The notes: generated by a model from the letters alone, not told the origin. Counted from the first letter of the stretch, positions 1 through 5,726 are shown. The stretch is DNA of 5,919 nucleotides from Flavobacteriales bacterium CG_4_9_14_3_um_filter_32_8 (GCA_002790175.1 PFUQ01000206.1:1-5919); one strand, 5' to 3'. Translations and numbers: made by a program.

Positions 1-1073
1 AAAGGTGCAATCATCGTTAAGGTTGGGTTGTTATTTTCTTTATTTAATTCGTATAATCTTTTCTTAGCTTCATCATACAATTGCATTGCTTTTCCATCGT
101 AAGGAGATAATTTACGTAATGTTTCGTAATCTTTAATAGCAGATTTATAATCTGAAATTCCTTCGTAAGCTTTAGCACGTTGATAATACACAAAATAATC
201 ATCGCTTTTAATAGAAATTCCTTTAGTGTAGTCAGCAATGGCGTTTTGGTATTGCCCTAAATCTTGATACATTTTTCCTCTTAATAGGTAATATGTTAAG
301 TCGTTGGGATGATAAGAAATTATTTTTGAAATGTCATCTACTGCTTTTTGAGGATTATGGTTGGCAGCGTGAATTTCGGCTCTAACCAATAACGCATGGA
401 CATTTTCAGGTTCTAATTCTAACGATTTATCTGCTGCCTCAATAGCTTTAGGAAAATCATTTAATTTCATATTGGTGTATGCTATTCCGATATAAGCTCC
501 AGCCATTTTTGGGGTATAAAATTTTGCTCTACCAAAATTATAAATGGCTTCTTTATAAAGCATTAAGCTATCTTGAGCCATTCCCAAATTATAATAGGCT
601 TCTCCGGTCTTTGATTGAGTAACTGCAATTTCGGCAGTTTCTACCGCATTTTTAAATTGTTTGATAGCTAAACACGAATATACCTTGTAGGAATAAGCAT
701 CCAATAATTTTTTATCAAAATCTATCGCTAAATTTAAAGCAGCAATGGCATCATCATACTTTCCAAATTTATAAAACGCTCTTCCTAAATTTAGATGATA
801 TTTTCCCTCCTTTGGTTTAACGGTAATTGCTTTTTTGTAGTCAACAATAGCTTTTTCAAATTCGTTAGTTGCTTCAAAGGATAAGCCCCTATAATTTAAG
901 GCTCTGTCGTGGTCGTTTTTTAAGTCAATTACTTTTGTAAATTGTTCTATGGCTAAAGTGTATTCATTATTTTTAAAATGAGTTTCTCCATTTTTAAAAC
1001 TTTGAAAGTAGGCTTGTGAAAAAACACTTCCATTTAATACAAGGAACAAGAGTAAGATTTGTAACTTTTTCAT
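1..1073 (-). CDS. Exported tetratricopeptide-repeat (TPR) protein, C-terminus beyond the window
   Basis: Reading from the ATG at 1073 the frame stays open for 357 codons to the window edge, so the protein is incomplete. Residues 1-20 (MKKLQILLLFLVLNGSVFSQ) are a Sec signal peptide with likely cleavage before Gln20, placing the protein in the periplasm, on the surface or outside. Residues ~24-324 are about nine consecutive 34-residue TPR units with the usual small/aromatic pattern, for example YYNLGMAQDSLMLYKEAI (160-177) and YYLLRGKMYQDLGQYQNAIA (261-280). TPR superhelices bind other proteins, so a scaffold or adaptor role is inferred; no enzymatic motif is visible. The last visible residues (NNNPTLTMIAP) leave the TPR pattern and suggest another domain beyond the edge. 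Upstream, TAATTTTA at 1110-1117 (minus) is one base from the Bacteroidota -7 element. The TPR call is firm; the specific role is unknown. Confidence 0.9.
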   Translation of the reverse strand, partial: MKKLQILLLFLVLNGSVFSQAYFQSFKNGETHFKNNEYTLAIEQFTKVIDLKNDHDRALNYRGLSFEATNEFEKAIVDYKKAITVKPKEGKYHLNLGRAFYKFGKYDDAIAALNLAIDFDKKLLDAYSYKVYSCLAIKQFKNAVETAEIAVTQSKTGEAYYNLGMAQDSLMLYKEAIYNFGRAKFYTPKMAGAYIGIAYTNMKLNDFPKAIEAADKSLELEPENVHALLVRAEIHAANHNPQKAVDDISKIISYHPNDLTYYLLRGKMYQDLGQYQNAIADYTKGISIKSDDYFVYYQRAKAYEGISDYKSAIKDYETLRKLSPYDGKAMQLYDEAKKRLYELNKENNNPTLTMIAP

Positions 1074-1183
1074 AATTTATGTTTTTATAAATAACTAATA
1101 ATCAATCGATAAAATTAATAAATAGTTCGATGATTTGCGTTATAAAATCTATAAAAATTACTATTTTTTTCAACAAAAAGTGA

Positions 1184-1203
1184 ATTAAACAAGCCTGTTT
1201 AAT
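1184..1203. repeat. 8-bp perfect inverted repeat between divergent genes
   Basis: ATTAAACA (1184-1191) and TGTTTAAT (1196-1203) are perfect reverse complements around the 4-base loop AGCC. The repeat lies ~40 bases upstream of the small membrane-protein start and ~110 bases upstream of the TPR gene start. It could be an operator for a dimeric regulator or a short hairpin. It is not followed by a clean T-tract on either strand and does not sit at a gene end, so a terminator is unlikely. Confidence 0.4.
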
Positions 1204-1244
1204 CAACAATTTTAGTAATTTCACGCAATTAAAAAGATATAAAA

Positions 1245-1415
1245 TTGTTAAAAAAAGATAAAATAAAAATTGCTGTTGTTTCTACTTTGGTCGTGTTATT
1301 AATCACCTCCTATATTATTGTTGGAAAAGATTCAATTGTGATGAAATATGTAAGTGGTTTTTGCTTACTGGCTTGGGTAGCTACGATGGTTATTACTAAT
1401 AAAATATTCAAATAG
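1245..1415 (+). CDS. Small two-helix membrane protein (probable), TTG start
   Basis: An open frame of 56 codons runs from TTG at 1245 to TAG at 1413-1415. The predicted protein begins with a lysine-rich stretch (LKKDKIKI), followed by a hydrophobic helix at residues ~9-26, a short polar link (GKDSIVMKY), a second hydrophobic helix at ~37-51 and a basic tail (NKIFK). This gives a two-pass inner-membrane hairpin with both ends probably cytoplasmic. An in-frame TAA at 1230-1232 limits the 5' extent. The only in-frame ATG (1341) would remove the first helix, so TTG is preferred; the A-rich bases just upstream suit initiation in this phylum. A weak -7-like TAATTTCA lies at 1216-1223. I recognise no family. 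The coherent helix-loop-helix pattern argues for a real gene, but the length and non-ATG start leave doubt. Confidence 0.5.
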   Translation: MLKKDKIKIAVVSTLVVLLITSYIIVGKDSIVMKYVSGFCLLAWVATMVITNKIFK

Positions 1416-1444
1416 TAGATTAGAAATATGTTTACTAAAAATTA

Positions 1445-1493
1445 GTTTAAAGTTTAGAATTAAGGGTTTCGTGTTTAGAGTTAAGAGTTGTTT
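1445..1493. repeat. Degenerate heptanucleotide repeat, GTTTAGA type
   Basis: Seven consecutive 7-base units can be read: GTTTAAA, GTTTAGA, ATTAAGG, GTTTCGT, GTTTAGA, GTTAAGA, GTTGTTT. The phase is kept exactly from 1445 to 1493 while individual units drift. The tract lies in the non-coding gap between the 3' ends of the small membrane-protein gene and the acyltransferase gene. No protein or RNA role is evident. Confidence 0.6.
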
Positions 1494-1503
1494 GTAAAAG
1501 AAT

Positions 1504-1543
1504 CTTGTCCCCTGTCCCTTTCACTTGTCCCCTGTCCCCTGTC
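1504..1543. repeat. TGTCCCC heptanucleotide repeat, G-rich on minus strand
   Basis: TGTCCCC-like units occur at 1506-1512, 1513-1518, 1526-1532, 1533-1539 and 1540-1543. CTTGTCCCCTGTCCC is repeated exactly at 1504-1518 and 1524-1538, a 20-base period. Read on the minus strand the tract begins 5 bases past the acyltransferase stop codon and has four G-runs (GGGG, GGGG, GGG, GGGG) separated by 3, 10 and 3 bases. That arrangement could form a G-quadruplex in the 3' part of that transcript. Together with the tract at 1445-1493 it makes the 1416-1548 gap almost entirely 7-base repeat material. Confidence 0.65.
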
Positions 1544-1548
1544 TATTT

Positions 1549-2703
1549 CTATTTAACAGCAACCGATTCACAATTAATTAAAGGATTCGCATACATTTGC
1601 AAAAACAATTGTTTTGCTTTTTCGTTACCCGTAAAATTCGACAACTTTTTGTTCATGTAATCAATAAATTGCTGTTTACTTTCGGCGGTATAGTTGGTTG
1701 CATATTTAGTGGATTCGTTTAATAAATCGTAAGCTACATAGTTAGAATTCCATAGCCGATAATTGGCATAAATTTCTCTATCAATCACATCTGCAATATT
1801 TTTAAGCAATTCATTTTTATTTTTGATGTGACTAAATTGCTTAATTTCCTCATTGATAGGAATGCCAAATTGAACATGCACATGTCCTTTTTTACCTTGT
1901 ACTCCTAAAATCATGCTGTATTCATCCTCTCCTTCTGATTTTACGTACTCTTTTCCTTCTGATTTATTGAGTAATTCAGGAATTTTCAATGCATCGCAAG
2001 GATCCAATTCGTAAGAAATACTAACAGGGGTTATGTTTAAACTTATTAAATGTTCCAATAAATTTTCATCGGTGCATAAACCGAGCATCTTTAACACCCC
2101 AGGATTTGTTTTATCACACCCATCCTTTGCTCTTCCTTCTCTCTGTGCAATCCAAATGGATTGTTTTTTATCTTTTAACGTGTGATTGATGTAAGTGGAT
2201 AGGTTTTTTGAAGCTTCCAGCAGCTCTTGTTTAGGAATGTTTCGTTTAACAATAAAACTTTTATTAATTCGAACCAAGTCTTTAATCCAAGGTTTTGCTA
2301 ATAAATTACTTCCTATAGCGATTTCACAAGTATCATAATCGTTAATGTTTAAACAAAAATTAACTAGTGCCGAATCTGAAACGATATCTCTATGATTAGA
2401 AATTAATACATAAGGCGTATGTTTATCTAAATGCTGAAAACCATCGTAAGTAAAACCTTCGGAAGAAGAATTGATTAAACTTTGTATGATTCGACAAACC
2501 ATTTTGCTTTGAAAATCACGAATGGTATGAAATGATAGTAATATCTCTTTAATTTCTACCTGAGATAACTCAGGTAAATACATCTGAATGGCTTTCATCA
2601 ATTGGTCAACTTCTATCAACTTTTTGATGACAGTTTGATATTCATTATCGTAATATGGTCTTATATCGTCGAAATTCAAATCTTGCTTTTTTTGTTCAAA
2701 CAT
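1549..2703 (-). CDS. PlsC/GPAT-like glycerolipid acyltransferase
   Basis: This 384-residue protein carries the acyltransferase blocks of the PlsC/PlsB (LPLAT) superfamily. Block I is ISNHRDIVSD at 101-110 with His104; block II is KSFIVKR at 148-154; block III is REGR at 188-191; block IV is ITPVSISYE at 224-232. Such enzymes transfer a fatty acyl group to glycerol-3-phosphate or lysophosphatidate at the cytoplasmic face of the inner membrane. Which acceptor is used cannot be read here. Block I is unusual: the classical HX4D aspartate position is Ser109, with aspartates at 106 and 110 instead. I believe relatives in Bacteroidota share this HRDIVxDS form, but that is from memory. No transmembrane helix is obvious, so membrane association is probably peripheral. 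The ~95 residues before block I and ~150 after block IV make it longer than simple PlsC. It is the second gene of an operon, starting 9 bases after the peptidase stop with no Shine-Dalgarno motif. Confidence 0.85.
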   Translation of the reverse strand: MFEQKKQDLNFDDIRPYYDNEYQTVIKKLIEVDQLMKAIQMYLPELSQVEIKEILLSFHTIRDFQSKMVCRIIQSLINSSSEGFTYDGFQHLDKHTPYVLISNHRDIVSDSALVNFCLNINDYDTCEIAIGSNLLAKPWIKDLVRINKSFIVKRNIPKQELLEASKNLSTYINHTLKDKKQSIWIAQREGRAKDGCDKTNPGVLKMLGLCTDENLLEHLISLNITPVSISYELDPCDALKIPELLNKSEGKEYVKSEGEDEYSMILGVQGKKGHVHVQFGIPINEEIKQFSHIKNKNELLKNIADVIDREIYANYRLWNSNYVAYDLLNESTKYATNYTAESKQQFIDYMNKKLSNFTGNEKAKQLFLQMYANPLINCESVAVK

Positions 2704-2712
2704 AGAAAAAAA

Positions 2713-3936
2713 TTAGAACTGCACTTTTACAGCCATCTTTTCTTTATTATTTCTTAGTATGGTAACAATTGTTCTATCTCCCTTTTTAAATTGGCTCAAG
2801 CTTTTTACATAATCCATCATCGTTTTAATTGGTATTTCTCCCATGGTTATTACCACATCTCCTTTTAAAATTCCTGCCAATTGAGCGGGTTGATTTTCTT
2901 TCACACCATCTATTCTCATTCCTTCGCCTTCAAACATATAATCTGGAATAACACCTAAAGTAACAGAATATTTTGGGGCTTTTTCACTTTCTTCGTCTTT
3001 GGTTTTGGTAAATGCTAATTTATCAGAACCGTCTAAATTGGTAATAATGGCATCAATTAATTGAATGATAGCCACCATTCCATCCACATTTACTTTTTCT
3101 GCATCGTCGGTTGGTTTGTGGTAATCGTCGTGCTGACCAGTAAAAAAATGAAGTACAGGAATATCTTGTAAGTAAAACGACATGTGGTCGGAAGGACCTA
3201 CACCACTTTCTTTTCTAATTAAATGAAATTTTCCTGAGGCAGTTGCATCTAACGCTGCGTTCCAAACGGGAGAAGTTCCTGTTCCATAAACCAATAATTT
3301 TAGGTCTGCCCCTAATCGACCAACCATATCTAAATTAATCATGTAATTGATGGTGGAAAGTTCGATAGTAGGATGTTTTACAAACCAACCAGAACCCCAC
3401 AAGCCTTTTTCTTCACCAGAAAAAGCGATAAAAAGATAATTGTTGCTTTTGTTTTTATCTTTTAAAATTCGAGCCAATTGAATGATTGAAGCAACACCAC
3501 TGGCATTATCATCAGCCCCATTATGGATAGAATCGTTGCCCGAATAAAGCGAACCTTCGTCGCCAAAGCCTAAATGGTCGTAATGGGCACCTATCACTAT
3601 CGTTTTTGCTGCCTTATTATCAATAAAACCAATAATATTTCTACCAGAAATGGCAACACTCGTATCGGCTTTTAGACGTGAATGGGGGTTATTTTTTGGT
3701 TTAACAAAAAACTCTTGCAAATAGCCATTTTCTCCTTTAGGAATTAACCCTAACTCATAAAATTTTCCCATAATATATCCTGCAGCCAGTAATTCGCCTT
3801 TTGTTCCTGTATTTCTTCCTTCCAACACATCACTAGCTAAAAAGGAAACATCTTTTTTTAATTCGTTGTTGATGTTCGGTTGAGAAAATACAACTGTAGT
3901 GCATCCAACAATTAAAAGTGCCAATAAAGTTTTCAT
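2713..3936 (-). CDS. Exported M28 zinc metallopeptidase with C-terminal PDZ domain
   Basis: The 407-residue protein begins with a Sec signal peptide (MKTLLALLIVGCTTVVFSQ), likely cleaved before Gln19. Residues ~25-300 are an M28 (aminopeptidase Y/S-type) catalytic domain with every key residue visible: His118 and Asp120 in GAHYDH, bridging Asp142 in GADDNASG, general base Glu175 and ligand Glu176 in FSGEEKG, Asp203 in NLDMVG, and His273 in DDYHKPTDD. SDH at 249-251 is also typical. M28 enzymes use two zinc ions to remove N-terminal residues or cleave dipeptides; the natural substrate is not predictable. Residues ~325-405 form a PDZ domain (LGVIPDY, GVKENQPAQLAGILKGDVV), likely for binding substrate or partner C-termini. 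It is first in an operon with the acyltransferase 9 bases downstream, and has a -7 element 24 bases upstream of the start. The active site looks intact. Confidence 0.93.
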   Translation of the reverse strand: MKTLLALLIVGCTTVVFSQPNINNELKKDVSFLASDVLEGRNTGTKGELLAAGYIMGKFYELGLIPKGENGYLQEFFVKPKNNPHSRLKADTSVAISGRNIIGFIDNKAAKTIVIGAHYDHLGFGDEGSLYSGNDSIHNGADDNASGVASIIQLARILKDKNKSNNYLFIAFSGEEKGLWGSGWFVKHPTIELSTINYMINLDMVGRLGADLKLLVYGTGTSPVWNAALDATASGKFHLIRKESGVGPSDHMSFYLQDIPVLHFFTGQHDDYHKPTDDAEKVNVDGMVAIIQLIDAIITNLDGSDKLAFTKTKDEESEKAPKYSVTLGVIPDYMFEGEGMRIDGVKENQPAQLAGILKGDVVITMGEIPIKTMMDYVKSLSQFKKGDRTIVTILRNNKEKMAVKVQF

Positions 3937-3959
3937 TATTATTATTTTTTTTGTTTGCT

Positions 3960-3967
3960 CAAAATTA
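3960..3967 (-). promoter_or_regulatory. Bacteroidota-type -7 promoter element for the peptidase-acyltransferase operon
   Basis: On the minus strand the bases read TAATTTTG, an exact match to the TAnnTTTG -7 consensus of the Bacteroidota primary sigma factor. Transcription would begin near 3955, giving a leader of about 20 bases before the ATG at 3936. No clear TTG-type -33 element is seen at the usual spacing, so this rests on the -7 match and its position. Confidence 0.5.
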
Positions 3968-3978
3968 AGGTTAATTTT
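3961..3978. repeat. AT-rich palindrome overlapping the operon promoter
   Basis: AAAATTAAGGTTAATTTT has 8-base perfect arms around a central GG. The left arm coincides with the -7 element of the peptidase operon, so a protein bound here would cover that promoter. The composition is simple enough that chance cannot be excluded. Confidence 0.35.
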
Positions 3979-4010
3979 TTAAGAAAAATATAAGGAGTAA
4001 ACCTTTATTC

Positions 4011-4024
4011 TTAATCAAGATTAA
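4011..4024. repeat. Short palindrome just upstream of the lipoprotein promoter
   Basis: TTAATC (4011-4016) and GATTAA (4019-4024) are reverse complements separated by AA. The palindrome ends one base before the TACTTTTG -7 element of the propeller lipoprotein gene, a position where a repressor or activator could act. It is AT-rich and short, so an operator role is only a suggestion. Confidence 0.3.
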
Positions 4025-4025
4025 A

Positions 4026-4033
4026 TACTTTTG
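4026..4033 (+). promoter_or_regulatory. -7 promoter element for the propeller lipoprotein, implying a leaderless mRNA
   Basis: TACTTTTG matches TAnnTTTG exactly. Its last base is only 6 bases from the ATG at 4039, so transcription would start at or within about two bases of the start codon. This also argues against the upstream in-frame GTG at 4033, whose first base belongs to the promoter element. Confidence 0.5.
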
Positions 4034-4038
4034 TGCCC

Positions 4039-5154
4039 ATGAAAAAAATAACCCTTTTTATTCTTACAACAATTATTGTTATTGCTTGCAATTCGAATGA
4101 GAAAAAAATAGTGGATAAAACAAAAGTTGATCAAGTGTCTGGTGCTACTAAAAAATCTTCCATTCATTATACAGAAGAAACACATTTAAAAAATGTGAAA
4201 CAGCTTACTTTTGGTGGCGATAATGCTGAAGCTTATTTTAGTTTTGATAACCAACAATTAGTGATACAAATAAAAAATGATGCTTGGGGAATACCCTGCG
4301 ACCAAATATTTTTACTAAATGTTGACTCTACATACAAACACAGTCGCCCAAAAATGATTAGCACTGGAAAAGGACGAACAACCTGTTCTTACTTTTTAAA
4401 AGGCGACTCTACTTTTGTTTATGCGAGCACTCACTTAACTGATGTTAATTGTCCTCCAACTCCCCAAAAAAGAGCTGATGGAAAATATGTTTGGCCGATT
4501 TATGAAAGTTTCGACATTTTTGTTGCCGATTTAAAAGGCAATATCCTTAAACAAATTAGCAACTCTCCTGGTTATGATGCGGAACCAACAGTTTCCCCAA
4601 AAGGTGATAAAATAGTTTTTACTTCTATACGAACAGGCGATTTAGAACTTTTTACCATGAATATAGATGGCTCTGAGGTAAAACAAATTACGAGTGGTTT
4701 AGGTTATGATGGTGGTGCTTTTTTTTCACCTGATGGCACAAAGCTTATTTTTAGAGCTTCGAGACCAACAACTGAAGAAGCGATTACTAATTATAAAAAA
4801 CTGCTTTCCGAAGGATTGGTTCAGCCTACTGAAATGGAATTATATACGTGCAATGTAGATGGCAGCGACTTAAAGCAACTCACTAACTTAGGTGGTGCCA
4901 ATTGGGCTCCTTTTTTCCATCCTTCTGGCAAAAAAATTCTTTTCTCGTCCAACCATACTTCTAAAAAAGGATATCCTTTTAATTTGTTTATCATTAATTT
5001 AGATGGAACAGGCTTAGAACAAGTTACTTACGACGGTGTTTTTGATGCTTTTCCTGTTTTTAGCAGCGATGGTAAAAAGTTAGTTTTTTCCAGTAACCGA
5101 AACAATGGTGGTAATCACGATACCAACTTGTTTATTGCCGATTGGCTAGATTAA
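4039..5154 (+). CDS. TolB-like (PD40/WD40-like) beta-propeller lipoprotein
   Basis: From the ATG at 4039 the product has 371 residues. Residues 1-17 (MKKITLFILTTIIVIAC) are a lipoprotein signal with lipobox VIAC; Cys17 would be acylated and NSNEKK follows it. An in-frame GTG two codons upstream gives MPMKK..., but the promoter position favours ATG. After a polar linker (~18-50) come about six propeller blades with PD40 signatures: VKQLTFGGDNAEAYFSFD (53-70), YDAEPTVSPKGDKIVFTS (179-196), YDGGAFFSPDGTKLIFRAS (223-241), WAPFFHPSGKKILFSS (289-304) and FDAFPVFSSDGKKLVFSS (335-352). Blades usually end in strands like ELFTMNIDGSEVKQIT. Such propellers bind proteins or glycans in the periplasm or at the outer membrane; no catalytic residue is evident. 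An insertion at ~131-158 contains a CPP motif, and Cys87, Cys116 and Cys138 could form disulfides. It is transcribed divergently from the peptidase operon. Confidence 0.9.
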   Translation: MKKITLFILTTIIVIACNSNEKKIVDKTKVDQVSGATKKSSIHYTEETHLKNVKQLTFGGDNAEAYFSFDNQQLVIQIKNDAWGIPCDQIFLLNVDSTYKHSRPKMISTGKGRTTCSYFLKGDSTFVYASTHLTDVNCPPTPQKRADGKYVWPIYESFDIFVADLKGNILKQISNSPGYDAEPTVSPKGDKIVFTSIRTGDLELFTMNIDGSEVKQITSGLGYDGGAFFSPDGTKLIFRASRPTTEEAITNYKKLLSEGLVQPTEMELYTCNVDGSDLKQLTNLGGANWAPFFHPSGKKILFSSNHTSKKGYPFNLFIINLDGTGLEQVTYDGVFDAFPVFSSDGKKLVFSSNRNNGGNHDTNLFIADWLD

Positions 5155-5402
5155 TTTTTTTAATTGGCGAACGCTAACACAGAAAAATACTTCCTAAAGA
5201 TTGCTAAGATTTAAATGATTGTCCGCAACAATACCTAATTATTAAAACAACTACAGGGCGTTTAAGACTGATATTTGGGTTTGATTCAACCATATCAGCT
5301 GCCAAAAAAAATGCCCTATCACACTTGGGACGATAAAAACAATATTATTCCCCAACTTTTTTACCTGACCCATAACTTCCCCTACCCATAAAAGCTTAAC
5401 TT
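5155..5402. other. Non-coding remnant region without a convincing gene
   Basis: No complete gene is supported in these 248 bases between the propeller gene and the transposase fragment. Three overlapping frames of roughly 40-50 codons stay open across ~5208-5340: plus 5208-5336 without a start codon, minus 5344-5207 without a start, and minus 5406-5251 with an ATG overlapping the transposase stop. None resembles a family I know. The region contains a small inverted repeat at 5218-5232 and nested inverted repeats at 5255-5317. It could be decayed mobile-element sequence, or the far side of the deletion or insertion that truncated the transposase. No strong terminator follows the propeller gene; only the T-run at 5155-5160 is seen. 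Confidence 0.5.
5255..5317. repeat. Nested inverted repeats able to form a long stem-loop
   Basis: The outer arms are AGGGC (5255-5259) and GCCCT (5313-5317). Inside them CTGATAT (5268-5274) pairs perfectly with ATATCAG (5292-5298), and inside that GGTT (5278-5281) pairs with AACC (5288-5291) around the loop TGATTC. A three-base bulge (5275-5277) separates the two inner stems. The inner 31-base hairpin is the strongest part. It could be a mobile-element end, a bidirectional terminator-like structure or a structured RNA; the sequence alone does not choose among these. Confidence 0.45.
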
Positions 5403-5627
5403 TCATAGCTCACTATTGTTTAAATACCCCACCAAACATATTTTAAAAAATACTACTGGGTCGATGCTCTCTTGTCCGTCTTTCCCATAGTATTTTCTAG
5501 TTTGTTTGTATAGAAAGTTTAAATCCAATTCTTTTGTTAGTTGCCTGTAAAAATTGTCTTCAGGTACTAAATCTGAAATGCTTAATTGGTAAAGCATTTT
5601 GGGTTGTATGTCCTTTTTGCCTTGCAT
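5403..5627 (-). pseudogene. Truncated IS1182-family transposase, N-terminal fragment
   Basis: Only 74 codons remain, from ATG at 5627 to TGA at 5403-5405. The sequence MQGKKDIQPKMLYQLSISDL, then VPEDNFYRQL (21-30), LDLNFLYK (34-41), YYGKDGQESIDPVVFFK (46-62) and ICLVGYLNN (63-71) is the characteristic start (DUF772-type N-terminal domain) of IS1182-family transposases common in Bacteroidota. Full members run to roughly 450-550 residues and continue after LNN with a conserved segment of the INSDR type. Here homology stops at Asn71, about base 5415, and is followed by SEL and a stop. None of the catalytic DDE domain is present, so the fragment cannot transpose. An exact -7 element immediately precedes the start, so it may still be transcribed. 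Family assignment is from remembered motifs; truncation is directly visible. Confidence 0.85.
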
Positions 5628-5631
5628 AACA

Positions 5632-5639
5632 CAAATATA
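5632..5639 (-). promoter_or_regulatory. -7 promoter element before the transposase fragment
   Basis: On the minus strand the bases read TATATTTG, an exact TAnnTTTG match ending 4 bases before the ATG at 5627. Transcription would start at or next to the start codon, again implying a leaderless message. No good -33 element is seen at the normal spacing (a TTTG lies too far away, near 5668-5671). Confidence 0.45.
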
Positions 5640-5697
5640 CTAAAAATATATTTATACTGCTGTATATCAAATAGTTATGAACAAAAAATGTAACTCA

Positions 5698-5726
5698 TTG
5701 TTAATAATTTATTTTTCGTATGTTTG
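5698..5726 (+). promoter_or_regulatory. Probable promoter of the right-edge exported-protein gene
   Basis: TATGTTTG at 5719-5726 matches the TAnnTTTG -7 element exactly, and a TTG at 5698-5700 lies 18 bases upstream, close to the usual -33 spacing in Bacteroidota. Transcription would start near 5730, leaving a leader of about 65 bases before the ATG at 5797. This is the only promoter in the window with both elements recognisable. Confidence 0.5.

Noticed and set aside
44..238. A 64-codon minus-strand frame
   Set aside because: It lies entirely inside the TPR gene in another frame on the same strand; its product is low-complexity and has no recognisable domain, whereas the TPR frame is continuous and patterned.
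3901..3936. Lipobox reading (IVGC, Cys12) in the M28 peptidase signal
   Set aside because: The hydrophobic stretch before Cys12 is too short for a typical lipoprotein signal, and a standard cleavage before Gln19 (VVFSQ) fits better.
4033..4038. GTG at 4033 as start of the propeller lipoprotein (MPMKK...)
   Set aside because: Its first base is the last base of an exact -7 element, so it would lie upstream of the expected RNA start; ATG at 4039 gives a normal lipoprotein signal.
4719..4726. Run of eight T in the propeller gene as a phase-variation tract
   Set aside because: It is short, mid-gene, and expected in AT-rich coding sequence with Phe codons; nothing else suggests switching.
5165..5265. 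Integron attC-like site suggested by CGCTAAC and GCGTTTAAG
   Set aside because: The two core-like motifs do not pair with each other and there is no matching pair of inner boxes, so the attC folding pattern is absent.
5208..5336. A 42-codon plus-strand open frame resembling a protein C-terminus (ends KKNALSHLGR)
   Set aside because: It has no start codon, an in-frame stop directly upstream at 5205-5207, and I cannot assign it to a family. It may be a gene tail fragment but is not supportable as a gene.
5251..5406. A 51-codon minus-strand frame with ATG overlapping the transposase stop
   Set aside because: It has no family resemblance, competes with two other open frames over the same bases, and its ATG/TGA overlap with a truncated gene is probably a by-product of the junction. 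Homologues with a conserved frame would change this.
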